A DNA stretch of 64,000 nt from Lotus japonicus (GCF_012489685.1 NC_080043.1:34429987-34493986); one strand, 5' to 3'; positions 33,249 to 45,278 are shown, numbered from the stretch's first letter. Program-made: numbers and translations. Notes: generated by a model from the sequence alone, not told the origin.

Positions 33249-34739
33249 GTAAAGGGCGAGTATCAAGTCAAGGATCCGCAACTTTCAAAGTACCTGGAGG
33301 TGGTGCGTAGATTAATGATGAAGATAGGGAAGATCAGAATAGAACACGTTCCAAGAAGTCAAAACGAAAGGGCTGATGTGCTAGCAAAGTTGGCCAGCAC
33401 GGGGCGGTTGGGCAATTATCAAATAGTCATTCAGGAAACCCTTCCTCGCCCCAGTATTGACTTGGTGGAGGTGAAATTAAAGTCAGTGAAGTCAGTGATT
33501 GAAGGCGAACCTTCGTGGATGGAGCCAATCAAGACTTTCCTCAAAGATCCTCCTAAGGACAATGCCCTGAATACGAAAGAAAGGCGTAGGGAGGCTAGTT
33601 TTTATACGTTGGTAGATGGTGAAATATACCGGCGGGGAATTATGTCTCCTATGCTCAAATGTGTCGACGCGAGAGATGCCCTGGGAATCATGGCGGAGGT
33701 CCACGAAGGGGTATGTTCTAGCCACATAGGGGGGCGATCGTTGGCAGTAAAGGTTTTGAGGGCAGGATTTTACTGGCCAACAATGAAGAGGGATTGTCTA
33801 GAATATGTTAAGAAGTGTGAAAAGTGTCAAGTTTTTTCTGACTTACATAAAGCCCCGCCTGAGGAGTTAACAACCATGATGGCACCTTGGTCGTTTGCTA
33901 TGTGGGGGACTGACATTCTAGGACCTTTCCCAGTAGCTAAGGCACAATTAAAGTATATCATTGTGGCGGTTGATTATTTCACCAAGTGGATAGAAGCGGA
34001 AGCAATGGCGACTATTACAGCCGCCAAGGTCAGGAATTTTCTGTGGCGATGTATTGTGTGCAGATTTGGGGTCCCCATGGCTTTGGTAATGGACAATGGG
34101 ACTCAGTTCACAAGTAATGTCACCAGAGATTTTTGTGCAGATATGGGAATTGAAATGAGATTTGCCTCAGTAGAACATCCACAGACAAATGGACAGGCCG
34201 AATCAGCCAACAAGGTTATTTTAAAAGGCCTAAAGAAGAAATTGGATGAGGCGAAAGGACTTTGGGCGGAGGAGCTACCAGGAGTCCTATGGGCATATAA
34301 CACAACTGAGCAGACAAGCACGAAGGAAACCCCATATCGTTTAACTTATGGATTTGATGCCATGGTCCCTGTTGAAATTGAGAATCAAAGTTGGGGAGTA
34401 ACTCGGTTTAATGAGGACGACAATGGGGAAAACTTGATAGCAAATTTAATCATGCTGCCTGAGGAACAACGGGAGGCACACCTAAGGAATGAGGCGGGGA
34501 AGGTAAAAGTTGCCAGGAAATTTGCAACGAAAGTAGTTCCAAGAACTATGAGGGTGGGGGACTTAGTGCTTCGAAAGAACACTATACCCGACAAGCATAA
34601 CAAACTTTCGCCCAATTGGGGCGGGCCTTACAGGATAATTGGTGATGTTGGGGGAGGAGCTTATAAATTGGAACAACTCAACGGTCAAAAGATTCCACGA
34701 ACATGGAACGCCTCTCATTTGAAGCAGTATTTCAGCTAA
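33249..34739 (+). CDS. Gypsy-2 RNase H end and integrase
   Basis: In frame after the TAG. The first part ends the RNase H (VPRSQNERADVLAKLAS). The integrase zinc finger is near 33700-33830 (H-x-G-...-SSHIGG, CEKCQVF), the catalytic core has WGTDILGPFP near 33905, DNGTQFTS near 34090 and the final Glu in HPQTNGQAESANK near 34185. The C-terminal region ends GPYRIIGDVGGGAYKLEQL and stops at TAA 34737-34739. The D, D, E residues look intact. Confidence 0.9.
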   Translation, partial: VKGEYQVKDPQLSKYLEVVRRLMMKIGKIRIEHVPRSQNERADVLAKLASTGRLGNYQIVIQETLPRPSIDLVEVKLKSVKSVIEGEPSWMEPIKTFLKDPPKDNALNTKERRREASFYTLVDGEIYRRGIMSPMLKCVDARDALGIMAEVHEGVCSSHIGGRSLAVKVLRAGFYWPTMKRDCLEYVKKCEKCQVFSDLHKAPPEELTTMMAPWSFAMWGTDILGPFPVAKAQLKYIIVAVDYFTKWIEAEAMATITAAKVRNFLWRCIVCRFGVPMALVMDNGTQFTSNVTRDFCADMGIEMRFASVEHPQTNGQAESANKVILKGLKKKLDEAKGLWAEELPGVLWAYNTTEQTSTKETPYRLTYGFDAMVPVEIENQSWGVTRFNEDDNGENLIANLIMLPEEQREAHLRNEAGKVKVARKFATKVVPRTMRVGDLVLRKNTIPDKHNKLSPNWGGPYRIIGDVGGGAYKLEQLNGQKIPRTWNASHLKQYFS

Positions 34740-35172
34740 AGGCAACAACAAAAATGAATGAAGTCGCACTCTTTTTCCCTTTCTTTGGAAAGGTTTTTAA
34801 TGAGGCGGCATATTTAAAGAATGAAGGGACAATTGCTCCCATTTATGAAAAGTTATGAAAAAATCATTTCAAGAAATTGTTTATTATTGTGATTTATATT
34901 ACGAGTTTATGCGGCGCAAGTCGTATCAGGGTATCAAAATACCGCGAATAATCCTTTCGGAATAAGAAAGTATCGCCACCAAATATCAAAAGCCTTGGAA
35001 ATTCTAGTGGCCACTAGAAACCAAGCCACGTCGAAAAATCGACTAAGGTATATCAACCGATAAAACAACGATTTAGTAAATAAACAACGTCAATATAACA
35101 ACAATTGAGGTAAACGGTAACAGTTGAATTAAAAAGAACTTCATTAAGATAACAAAAAGGGCGTGGCCCCTA
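34740..35172 (+). other. Gypsy-2 region after pol, up to the Copia-2 insertion
   Basis: No gene. It ends in CCCTA (35168-35172), the left TSD copy of Copia-2; the sequence resumes at 47292. The start resembles the post-pol region of Gypsy-1 (CACTCTTTTTCCC, TTTTTAATGAGGCGGCA). Confidence 0.6.
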
Positions 35173-36384
35173 TGTAAGATCAAGTTTTGATCTAGTAGTA
35201 CAACTCTATGTTTTGATGATTACAAGTTAACCTTTTGATATGAACAATTGTGGTACTCTAACGTGTTTTTCTGAGTGTGCTATTTACAGGCTCTGACCTC
35301 TATTTTATCTCACACAAATCAGAAGCACTGTGCTTAAAGAGTGACCCAAGCAACGCTTTCGCAATCTCCATGTTCACTCTGAACAGTGGAAAAGCTTAAG
35401 AAGATCTGAAGTAAATCAAGCTCTGATAAGGACTCAGCTCACTTGAAGCTCTGATGATCCAGAAGATCTGACAACCAAAAGACTCTGAAGGCTCAGAAGC
35501 TCTGATGGTGTAGAAGACTCTGACGATCCAGACTCTGAAGAGTGAAGACTCTGAAGTCCAGAAGCAACTGGCTCTGAAGACCATGTACTGATCCTCTGAA
35601 GTGAAGATCAGAAGGTACAACGGTCGGAGAATCCAAGCTTCCCTCTGACTCTGATCAATCAGCTTCACAAGTTCCAATACGAAGCGCTCCTCTGATCAAA
35701 AGTCTACGAGGTTAAGGTCAAGTCACTATCCAAAGTACAAAAGCAAAGTGTACTATCCTGACGACCTACCTAACATCCTCAGCCACAGCAGAAGCTGGAA
35801 TTCCCAGAACTTCCCTCCAACGGTAGCATTTCCATGCAACGATCAACCCTAATCCTTGGAGTATAAATAGAGGCTGAAGATTGAAAGAAGCGGCTAGAAG
35901 CATTCACACACGCGCAAGAAATAATCAAATCCTTCTAAGCTTTCTTTCATCTTGAATTTCATTGTGTTTACTATAAGCTTTTTAGAAGCACTTTCCTTGT
36001 AAACAAGAACTTCATATACAGTTGTATAGTTTGCCTTTAGGAGATCAAGGTTGATCGGATCCTAGAGAAGACTAAGAGAGTGAATCTTAGTGTGAGCTAA
36101 GTCAGTGTATTGTTAGTCACTTGTAGGTTTCAAGTGCAGTTGTAACATATACCTGATTAGTGGATTGCCTTCATTCTAAGAAGGAAGAAATCACCTTAAC
36201 GGGTGGACTGGATTAGCTTGAGTGATTTATCAAGTGAACTAGGATAAAATCCTTGTGTGCTTTTCTATCTCTTATCTTTAGCACATAGTTTGTTTCGAAA
36301 GATTTGCCAAAATCTTTTAGGTGGAAGTTTTATCTTGAAAACGTTATTCAAACCCCCCCCTTTCTACCGTTTTTCATACCTTCA
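35173..36384 (+). repeat. Copia-2 5' LTR
   Basis: TGTAAGATCAAG to CATACCTTCA. TATA box TATAAATAG at 35862-35870. Rich in CTCTGAAG and GAAGATC motifs; C8 tract at 36353-36360. Confidence 0.95.
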
Positions 36385-36386
36385 AT

Positions 36387-36398
36387 TGGTATCAGAGC
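36387..36398 (+). promoter_or_regulatory. Copia-2 primer binding site (initiator-Met tRNA)
   Basis: TGGTATCAGAGC, the exact plant Copia primer site, two bases after the LTR. Confidence 0.93.
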
Positions 36399-36456
36399 GC
36401 AAGTTCTGATTACCACACCTAACAGTGTTCGGTGATCCGGGCCGGTGTGAAAAACA

Positions 36457-38358
36457 ATGGCTACAACCAGTGAAACACAGAAAGATGGATACAACGCAAA
36501 GCCTCCTATGTTCGACGGTCAAAGGTTCGAATATTGGAAAGATAGACTCGAAAGTTTCTTTCTGGGTTTTGATGCAGATCTCTGGGATATTATTGTGGAT
36601 GGCTATGAGCGTCCAGTTGATGAAGAAGGCAAGAAGATTCCAAGGTCAGAGATGACTGCAGATCAAAAGAAGCTGTACTCATAACATCACAAAGCAAGAG
36701 CAATTCTTCTAAGTGTTATTTCTTATGAAGAGTACCAGAAGATTACAGATCGTGAGTTTGCAAAAGGCATTTTTGAATCTCTAAAGATGTCTCATGAAGG
36801 AAACAAGAAAGTTAAAGAATCAAAGGTATTGTCTTTGATCCAAAAGTATGAATCCTTCATCATGGAGCCAAATGAGTCCATTGAAGAAATGTTCTCCAGA
36901 TTTCAGTTGCTTGTAGCTGGAATACGACCTCTCAACAAGAGCTGCACAACAAAAGATCACGTCATAAGGGTCATCAGGTCTCTTCCTAAAAGTTGGATGC
37001 CTTTAGTGACATCAATAGAGCTCACAAGAGATGTCGAGCGTATGAGTTTAGAAGAACTCATTCTGAAATGCCATGAGATGAAGCGTTCTGAGATGCAAGA
37101 TCTGAGGAAAAAGTCTATAGCCTTGAAATCCAAATCTGAAAAGGCTAAGGCTGAGAAGTCAAAGGCTCTCCAAGCTGAAGCAGAAGAATCTGAAGAAGCA
37201 TCAGAAGATTCTGATGAAGATGAGCTGACTCTGATCTCCAAGAGACTCAACCGCATCTGGAAGCACAAACAAAGCAAGTACAGAGGCTCTGGAAAGGCCA
37301 AAGGAAAGTACGAGTCCTCAGGCCAGAAGAAGTCATCAATCAAGGAAGTCACATGTTTTGAGTGCAAAGAATCAGGGCACTACAAAAGTGATTGTCCAAA
37401 GTTGAAGAAGGACAAGAAGCCAAAGAAGCACTTCAAGACGAAGAAGAGTCTGATGGTGACTTTTGATGAATCAGAGTCAGAGGATGTTGACTCTGATGGT
37501 GAAGTCCAAGGACTTATGGCTATTGTCAAAGACAAAGGAGCAGAGTCAAAGGAAGCTGTTGACTCTGAATCAGAATCAGAAGGAGATCCCAATTCAGACG
37601 ATGAAAATGAGGTATTCGCTTCTTTCTCTACCTCTGAACTGAAACATGCTTTGTCTGATATTATGGATAAGTATAACTCCTTATTGTCTAAGCATAAAAA
37701 GTTGAAAAAGGACTTATCTGCTGCTTCAAAGACTCCTTCTGAACATGAGAAAATTATTTCTGATTTGAAAAATGATAATCATGCTTTGATCAATTCTAAC
37801 TCTGTGCTTAAGAACCAGATTGCTAAGTTAGAAGAAATAGTTGCTTGTGATGCCTCTGATTATAGAAATGAATCTAAGTATGAAAAGTCTTTTCAAAGAT
37901 TCCTGGCTAAGAGCGTAGATAGAAGCTTAATGGCTTTAATGATCTATGGCGTAAGCAGAAATGGAATGAATGGCATTGGCTATTCTAAACCAATTAGAAA
38001 TGAGCCTTCTATGCCTAAAGCTAAATCCTTGTATGAATGCTTTGTTCCCTCTGGTACCATATTGCCTGATCCTTTACCTGCTGAAGTTGTTAAACCTCCT
38101 CTTAAAAAGGGATCCTTCTCCATGTCTAAATATCATGCAAAAATTCCTTTACATTATCATGTTGAGAAACCCAAGGTGATCAAAACCTCTGGGGTAACTA
38201 ACAAGAGAGGACCCAGAAAGTGGGTACCTAAGGACAAGATTATCTATGTTGCAGATATCCTTGATAGCTCCACTGAAACACCAATCATGGTATCTGGACA
38301 GTGGATGCTCGCGTCACATGACGGGAGAAAGGCGTATGTTCCAAGAGCTAAAACTTAA
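36457..38358 (+). pseudogene. gag: Copia-2 Gag, one premature stop
   Basis: ATG at 36457 (MATTSETQKDG) opens the Copia gag core (FDGQRFEYWKDRLESF near residue 20). TAA at 36682-36684 interrupts it, and the same frame continues to 38358. A CCHC knuckle is near 37353-37394 (CFECKESGHYKSDC). Acidic Ser/Glu-rich blocks follow, then a Lys/Leu-rich helix (near 37640-37840) likely to be a coiled coil as in other Sirevirus Gag proteins. The frame overlaps pol for 113 bp. Confidence 0.88.
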
Positions 38359-41350
38359 GCCTGGAGGCGAAGTTGGCTTTGGAGGAAATGAAAAGGGTAA
38401 AATTGTTGGTACTGGTACTATTTGTGTAGATAGTAGTCCATGCATTGATAATGTGTTATTGGTAGACGGCTTAACTCATAACTTATTGTCTATAAGTCAA
38501 TTAGCTGACAAGGGTTATGATGTTATTTTCAATCAAAAGTCTTGCAGGGCTGTAAGTCAGATCGATGGCGCTGTTCTGTTTAACAGCAAGAGGAAGAACA
38601 ACATTTATAAGATCAGATTATCTGAGTTGGAGGCTCAGAATGTGAAGTGCCTTCTGTCTGTTAATGAAGAGCAATGGGTATGGCATAGACGGTTAGGGCA
38701 TGCTAGTATGAGAAAGATTTCTCAGTTGAGTAAGCTAAACCTTGTCAGGGGCTTACCCACTCTGAAGTTCTCTTCAGACGCTCTTTGTGAAGCATGTCAG
38801 AAAGGCAAATTCACTAAAGTCCCTTTCAAGGCAAAGAATGTTGTCTCAACCTCAAGGCCGTTGGAACTTCTGCATATCGACCTGTTTGGACCAGTGAAAA
38901 CTGAGTCTATAGGTGGCAAGAGATATGGGATGGTCATCGTTGACGACTATAGCCGCTGGACATGGGTGAAGTTTCTAACCCGCAAGGATGAGTCTCATGC
39001 TGTGTTCTCTACCTTCATTGCCCAAGTGCAAAACGAGAAGGCTTGTAGGATTGTGCGTGTCAGAAGTGACCATGGTGGAGAGTTTGAGAATGACAAGTTT
39101 GAGAGTCTGTTTGATTCCTATGGAATTGCACATGATTTCTCTTGTCCCAGAACTCCTCAACAAAATGGTGTTGTTGAGAGGAAGAACATAACTCTTCAGG
39201 AGATGGCTAGAACCATGCTCCAAGAAACTGGCATGGCTAAGCACTTTTGGGCAGAGGCAGTAAATACAGCATGTTACATTCAAAACAGAATCTCTGTGAG
39301 ACCAATTCTGAATAAGACTCCTTATGAATTGTGGAAGAACATTAAACCCAACATTTCTTACTTTCATCCTTTTGGTTGTGTATGTTATGTTCTTAATACT
39401 AAGGATAGATTGCATAAATTTGATGCTAAGTCTTCTAAATGTCTATTACTTGGTTACTCTGAAAGATCTAAAGGGTTTAGATTTTATAATACTGATGCTA
39501 AGACTATTGAAGAGTCTATTCATGTTAGATTTGACGATAAGCTTGACTCTGATCAGTCAAAGCTAGTTGAGAAGTTTGCAGATTTAAGCATTAATGTTTC
39601 TAACAAAGGCAAAGCTCCGGAGGAAGCTGAGCCAGAGGAAGATAATCCAGAAGAAGAAGCTGGTCCCTCTGATTCACAACCTCAGAAGAAAAGTAGAATC
39701 ATTGCATCACATCCTAAGGAATTGATTCTGGGCAACAAAGATGAACCAGTCAGAACCAGATCAGCCTTCAGACCCTCTGAAGAGACCCTACTTAGTCCGA
39801 AAGGATTGGTGTCCTTAATTGAACCCAAGTCCATAGATGAAGCTCTTCAGGATAAGGATTGGATTCTGGTTATGGAAGAAGAATTGAATCAATTTTCAAA
39901 GAATGATGTTTGGAGCTTAGTGAAGAAGCCTGAAAGCGTTCATGTGATTGGAACCAAATGGGTGTTCAGAAACAAGTTGAATGAGAAAGGAGATGTACTG
40001 AGAAACAAGGCAAGGCTAGTTGCTCAAGGCTACAGTCAGCAAGAAGGAATAGACTACACTGAAACTTTTGCTCCAGTAGCAAGACTAGAAGCAATCAGAC
40101 TATTGATCTCTTTCTCAGTGAATCACAACATAGTTCTTCATCAGATGGATGTAAATAGTGCTTTCCTAAATGGTTACATATCAGAGGAAGTCTACGTTCA
40201 TCAACCCCCAGGTTTTGAAGATGAGAAGAATCCAGACCATGTGTTCAAACTGAAGAAATCACTCTATGGTCTGAAGCAAGCTCCCAGAGCATGGTATGAG
40301 AGACTCAGCTCATTCCTTCTGGAGAATGAGTTTGTAAGGGGTAAAGTAGATACAACTCTCTTTTGCAAAACTTATAAAGATGATATCTTAATTGTGCAAA
40401 TTTATGTTGATGATATTATATTTGGCTCTGCTAATCAATCTCTGTGCAAAGAATTTTCTAAGATGATGCAGGCTGAATTTGAGATGAGTATGATGGGAGA
40501 ACTAAAGTACTTTCTGGGAATACAAGTTGATCAAACACCAGAAGGAACATATATCCATCAGAGCAAATACACTAAAGAACTTCTGAAGAAGTTCAACATG
40601 CTGGAATCTACAATTTTCAAGACTCCAATGCATCCTACATGCATTCTGGAGAAAGAAGATGCAAGTAGTAAAGTTTGTCAGAAGCTCTATCGTGGTATGA
40701 TAGGATCACTTCTATACTTGACTGCATCTAGGCCAGATATATTGTTTAGTGTTCATTTATGTGCTCGTTTCCAATCAGATCCGAGGGAAACCCACTTAAC
40801 AGTTGTTAAGAGGATCCTGAGATATCTGAAAGGCACCACTAACCTTGGCTTGATGTATAAGAAAACATCAGAGTATAAGCTTTCAGGTTATTGTGATGTT
40901 GATTATGCTGGAGATAGAACAGAGAGAAAAAGCACTTCTGAAAATTGTCAATTTCTGGGAAGTAATCTAGTCTCATGGGCAAGCAAGAGGCAAACAACCA
41001 TTGCACTATCCACTGCAGAGGCAGAATATATCTCAGCAGCAATATGCAGCACTCAGATGCTCTGGATGAAACATCAGCTGGAGGATTATCAGATCCTTGA
41101 GAGCAATATCCGAATCTACTGTGATAACACCGCTGCAATATCATTGAGTAAGAATCCTATCTTACATTCAAGAGCAAAGCACATTGAGGTAAAGTATCAC
41201 TTTATTAGAGATTATGTACAGAAGGGCGTACTTCTTCTGAAGTTTGTTGATACTGACCATCAATGGGCAGATATCTTTACAAAGCCCTTAGCAGAGGATA
41301 GATTTAATTTTATTCTGAAAAATCTGAATATGGACTTTTGTCCAGAGTGA
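38246..41350 (+). CDS. pol: Copia-2 Pol (protease, integrase, RT, RNase H)
   Basis: About 1030 codons, +1 relative to gag. Protease W-Y-L-D-S-G-C near 38289, integrase zinc region (HRRLGH; CEACQ) near 38680-38800, integrase core (HIDLFGP near 38874, RSDHGGEFE near 39062, VERKN near 39175), RT (KWVFRNK near 39957, ETFAPVARLE near 40065, YVDD near 40404) and RNase H (CDVDYAGD near 40893, [11 protein letters not shown] near 41020, HFIRDY). It is uninterrupted to TGA 41348-41350. The frame change at the gag-protease border must be upstream of the catalytic Asp. It could be an indel or, less likely, programmed frameshifting. Confidence 0.93.
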   Translation: MLQISLIAPLKHQSWYLDSGCSRHMTGERRMFQELKLKPGGEVGFGGNEKGKIVGTGTICVDSSPCIDNVLLVDGLTHNLLSISQLADKGYDVIFNQKSCRAVSQIDGAVLFNSKRKNNIYKIRLSELEAQNVKCLLSVNEEQWVWHRRLGHASMRKISQLSKLNLVRGLPTLKFSSDALCEACQKGKFTKVPFKAKNVVSTSRPLELLHIDLFGPVKTESIGGKRYGMVIVDDYSRWTWVKFLTRKDESHAVFSTFIAQVQNEKACRIVRVRSDHGGEFENDKFESLFDSYGIAHDFSCPRTPQQNGVVERKNITLQEMARTMLQETGMAKHFWAEAVNTACYIQNRISVRPILNKTPYELWKNIKPNISYFHPFGCVCYVLNTKDRLHKFDAKSSKCLLLGYSERSKGFRFYNTDAKTIEESIHVRFDDKLDSDQSKLVEKFADLSINVSNKGKAPEEAEPEEDNPEEEAGPSDSQPQKKSRIIASHPKELILGNKDEPVRTRSAFRPSEETLLSPKGLVSLIEPKSIDEALQDKDWILVMEEELNQFSKNDVWSLVKKPESVHVIGTKWVFRNKLNEKGDVLRNKARLVAQGYSQQEGIDYTETFAPVARLEAIRLLISFSVNHNIVLHQMDVNSAFLNGYISEEVYVHQPPGFEDEKNPDHVFKLKKSLYGLKQAPRAWYERLSSFLLENEFVRGKVDTTLFCKTYKDDILIVQIYVDDIIFGSANQSLCKEFSKMMQAEFEMSMMGELKYFLGIQVDQTPEGTYIHQSKYTKELLKKFNMLESTIFKTPMHPTCILEKEDASSKVCQKLYRGMIGSLLYLTASRPDILFSVHLCARFQSDPRETHLTVVKRILRYLKGTTNLGLMYKKTSEYKLSGYCDVDYAGDRTERKSTSENCQFLGSNLVSWASKRQTTIALSTAEAEYISAAICSTQMLWMKHQLEDYQILESNIRIYCDNTAAISLSKNPILHSRAKHIEVKYHFIRDYVQKGVLLLKFVDTDHQWADIFTKPLAEDRFNFILKNLNMDFCPE

Positions 41351-41790
41351 AGATGGATCAGAACCTCTAACTATGATACTTCTTGATCAGAAGATGTCTA
41401 GTCTAGAAGGTATCTCCATCTGAGTGTATGTACCCATTGGTGCTGACTCTGAAGCTAAGACAGTAACACGTGTGTCAGTATCTCTGATGCATAGTTCCTT
41501 GTGCCCGTGTGATAGTCTGTCATAATGTGTGTAGATGTGCTTCTCTCCTGTGTGTGATATGTGTATTTACTGTTACTATGATGTCTTTAATTTTTCACCG
41601 TTGATTTTAACTTGCTTTTTGATCAACAACGGTTACTTTTAAAAACCCACTATACACACACGATCTCCTACACATAAGGTTTTACTCTCCCTCTCTCTTC
41701 AGTTTTACAAAACCTCTTACCCACGATCTCTCTCTCTCTCAACTCCTTATCTTCATCTTTCCTTTCTACCCAAAACCTCCAACCGCTCAA

Positions 41791-44678
41791 ATGGCAAGAC
41801 AAACCAGAACTGAAGCCACTGAAGCAACCAGGTTCCCTCACATGGTAGTTGGTCAAGCTACAGGACAAATGGGTCCTGAGAATCCTAATCAAGGTCAAGC
41901 GTCGGAGAGGATGATCCCAATTGCAGAACGGGACTATGCCGTTCACTGCGTGTATGCTCCTGATGAACTTCAAGTACTTGCAGAATGGCGATTCGACCTC
42001 GACAATCTTGCTGCAAATGGGTATGACTTGCGTCCTGAAGTTCAAGCTCAGGGTTGGGAAGATTACTTCAACAGGCTCCGAGGACCAATCTATGATAAAT
42101 TGGTCAAGGAATTCTGGAAGCATGCTGATTGCGACGACACTCAGGTGGTTTCCCACATTGCCGGAAGAAGAATCATCATCACTGAGAAGTCGATTGTGAA
42201 TCTGCTGGGTGCAGAAACTGCAAATGGGTATCGATTTCAACTGACAGAATCGAAGCTGAAACCCAAAACCAAGGATGAAACCAATAAGGCTTTGTACACC
42301 ACATACAAACCGGGCAAGACTGACTACAAAGTGGTGGATCTTCATCCCAAGCTCAGAATCTGGCACAAGATTCTAATGCACTGCATCAATCAGAGACCAA
42401 AGGGCAGTTCCCCAGACTACATCAACTTCTGCCAGAAGGCGATGTTATTCTTCATCCAAGACAAGAAGAAGATCTGCCTCCCTTTCTTCTTGTTCTCTTA
42501 CCTGAAGGAATGTATCAGGAAGTCAAGGACAACTGCCTCCCTCAAGTCTGCAATCAAGTATATTCCCTTTGGGAGACTGCTATCAGATCTTTTCATTGAG
42601 AGCAAATTTGTCGAAGATATGATCAAGGCTGGATGCACAGAGGATCTGACCACCATCGTTAGTGATGTCTTCACTGCCAATTCCTTGAAGAAGATGGGTC
42701 TGGTCAAGAAGAAAATTGCCCCAGCTCATGAAGATACATCTGCTGAAATCAGACAGAGAAGGGTGCCTCTGAACGACGACTATCCTTTGTGGACCCAGGC
42801 AGACAATCCAGAAGTCATCAGGTGCTACGTTGAAGATCTGAGAGCGGCTTTGAGATTGATGTTGATGAATTATTCAGAAGATTGCCCCCAGCTCCAGAAT
42901 TTGACTCTCCTCCAAAGAGGAAAGTTCAGAGGAAGATGGTCCTAGAAGAATCCTCTGAGGAATCTGATGTCCCTCTGACGAAGAGGAAGAAGGCTGACCA
43001 GCCCAAGAGGAAACATGATGAAACCACCAAGCCAGATGGTGGTGATGATGGTGATAATGATGGTGGTCCCCCTCCACCAAAGAAATAGAAGCAAGTCAGA
43101 CTCGTGGTGAAGCCTACCAGGGTGGAACCAGCTGCTCAAGTGGTCAGAAGGATTGAAACTCCTTCCAGAGTGACTCGGTCATCAGTGCGATCATCAAGTA
43201 AGTCTGTTGTTGATTCTGATGATGATTTAAATACATTTGATGCACTCCCCATCTCTGCTATGCTCAAATGATCCTCAAGCCCACTCACTCCTATTCCTGA
43301 GTCCCAACCATCTGCACAAGCCACTTCTCCACCCCACTCACCAAGGTCTTCATTTTTCCAACCTTCACCAAATGAAGCACCTCTTTGGAATATGCTTCAG
43401 AACCAACCTACCGGACCCTCTGATCCAACCTCCCCTATTACCATTCAATACAATCCAGAATCTGAACCCATTATTCTTGAACCTGAACTTACAATTCCTG
43501 TCCAACCAGAACCTGAACCCAGAACGTCTGATCACTCTGTCCCCAGAGCATCAGAACGTCCTGCTGCCAGAACCACTGATACAGATTCTTCAACTGCATA
43601 TACTCCTGTATCATTCCCAATCAATGTTGTTGATTCCTCACCTTCCAACAACTCTGAATCCGTTCGTAAATTTATGGAAGTTAGGAAAGAAAAAGTGTCT
43701 GCTATTCCTGAGTACTACCTCACATGTCCAAGCCCTAGGAGATATCCTGGACCTAGACTTGAACGTCTAGTTGACCCAGATGAACCTATCCTGGCTAACC
43801 CTTTACATGAGGCAGACCCTTTGGCTCAACAAACTCAATCCGACCCTGTCCATCAAGAGCCAATTCAACCAAAACCAGACCACTCTATGTCTAACCACTC
43901 CTCGGTTAGATCACCACATCCTCTGGTTGAAACCTCTGAACCTCACCTTGGAACCTCTGAACCAAATGCTCACATGTTTAACATTGGTTCTCCTCAAGGT
44001 GTCTCTGAGGCAAACAGTAGCAACCACCCAACCTCTCCTGAAACCAACCTATCCATTATTCCCTACACTCACCTAAGACCAACCTCTCTCTTTGAGTGCA
44101 TCAGTGTTTTTAATCATGAAGCTTCACTGATGATTCGCAATGTCAAAGGTCATACTGATCTGAGTGAGGATCCTGACTCTGTTGCTGAGGAATGGAATAA
44201 TCTGAGTACTTGGTTAGTTGCTCAGGTTCCTGCTATGATGAGACATCTTATTGCTGAAAGGGATCAGAGGATAGTAGCTTCCAAGCAGAGGTTTGCAAGA
44301 AGAGTAGCTCTTCATGAACAACAACAAAGACATAAGCTCCTTGCAGCTGTTGAAGAGACCAGAAGAAAGCAAGAGCAAGCAGAAGAAGCTGCACGTCAAG
44401 CAGCAGCTCAAGCTGAACAAGCACGATTAGAGGCAGAGAGACTTGAAGCTGAAGCTGAAGCCCATAGATGCCAAGCACTTGCACCAGTGGTCTTTACTCC
44501 TGTTGCATCTGCTTCCTCTCCAGCTCATCACGCTGCTCAGAATGTTCCTTCTAGCTCTACACAGCAAAGCACGTCCAGACTCGACATCATGGAACAACGT
44601 CTTGATACTCATGAGTCTCTGCTAATGGACATGAAGCAAATGATGATGGAACTTCTGCGTCGATCTGATAAACCCTAG
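41791..44678 (+). pseudogene. Copia-2 envelope-like third ORF
   Basis: ATG at 41791 (MARQTRTEATEATRFPH) opens a helical domain that ends in a frameshift near 42885. The other frame continues through a Lys/Arg-rich acidic stretch (LTKRKKADQPKRKHD), TAG at 43086-43088, TGA at 43269-43271, a long Pro/Ser/Glu-rich region and a C-terminal coiled coil (about 44200-44470, alternating Glu/Ala/Arg/Gln such as EEAARQAAAQAEQARLEAE). Total about 960 codons. The position and domain order are those of the Sirevirus third ORF; an envelope function has never been shown and I see no clear membrane anchor. Confidence 0.8.
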
Positions 44679-44885
44679 TCTTTGGATCTCTTCGTTTTCC
44701 CTCTTAACTTAGTTTTATTTTAACTTCTGTTTATTTTTTTAAGTCACTTTAGTTATTCTGCTTTGTTCGTTTGTGTTTATCTATACATACATATATATAT
44801 ATATTTGTCACCTTGTGTTTGCCAACAATTTTCTTTATTCATAATCATCATGCTTTTACATCATACATTTTTTCTTTCCTAAAAT

Positions 44886-45278
44886 CTAGAATGGAGGATC
44901 CCTCCTCATTCTTCTGCACTCTTGGCGCTGCTCAAACCTCTCCCTCTCCAGACGCTCCAGCGAATACTGGATGTTGTTGAGATTGACGTTTAACTCTTTC
45001 TTCTCCAGAATCTCTTCTGTTGTCTTGAGCTTCTCTTCTATGGTTTTCTTTTCTTCCAGCAGACTCAGCTCAAGCTGGCTGAGTTCTTGAACTTCTTCCA
45101 CAAAGGCAAGAAATTCCTTTAAGTCGTTCTTCAGCTCTGGACGAAGGTCCTCCTCAAGCAGTGTCCTCGTTAGCTCTGGAATGGTCGTTGTACCCTCTGG
45201 ATGCCTTATGTTCAGGAACAAGTCCTCCTCGAATGCCTTCCTTCTGAGCTCTTCTAGTGTAACCATGTATGAAGCCAT
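44886..45278 (-). CDS. Small antisense coiled-coil ORF in Copia-2
   Basis: An intact 130-codon minus-strand ORF from ATG 45276-45278 (MASYMVTLEELRRKAF) to the stop at 44886-44888, ending MRRDPPF. Strongly helical and charged, with heptad-like Leu/Glu/Lys spacing (SLLEEKKTIEEKLKTTEEIL). It lies between the third ORF and the polypurine motifs, opposite to the element's own transcription. A diverged homologue occurs antisense in Gypsy-1 (22915-23320). I do not recognise the family; expression is unknown. Confidence 0.6.
   Translation of the reverse strand: MASYMVTLEELRRKAFEEDLFLNIRHPEGTTTIPELTRTLLEEDLRPELKNDLKEFLAFVEEVQELSQLELSLLEEKKTIEEKLKTTEEILEKKELNVNLNNIQYSLERLERERFEQRQECRRMRRDPPF

Noticed and set aside
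41668..42366. Minus-strand frame of 232 codons in Copia-2
   Set aside because: It is a shadow of the plus-strand envelope-like ORF: no conserved pattern, and no homologue in Copia-1 or the Gypsy elements, unlike the antisense ORF at 44886-45278.
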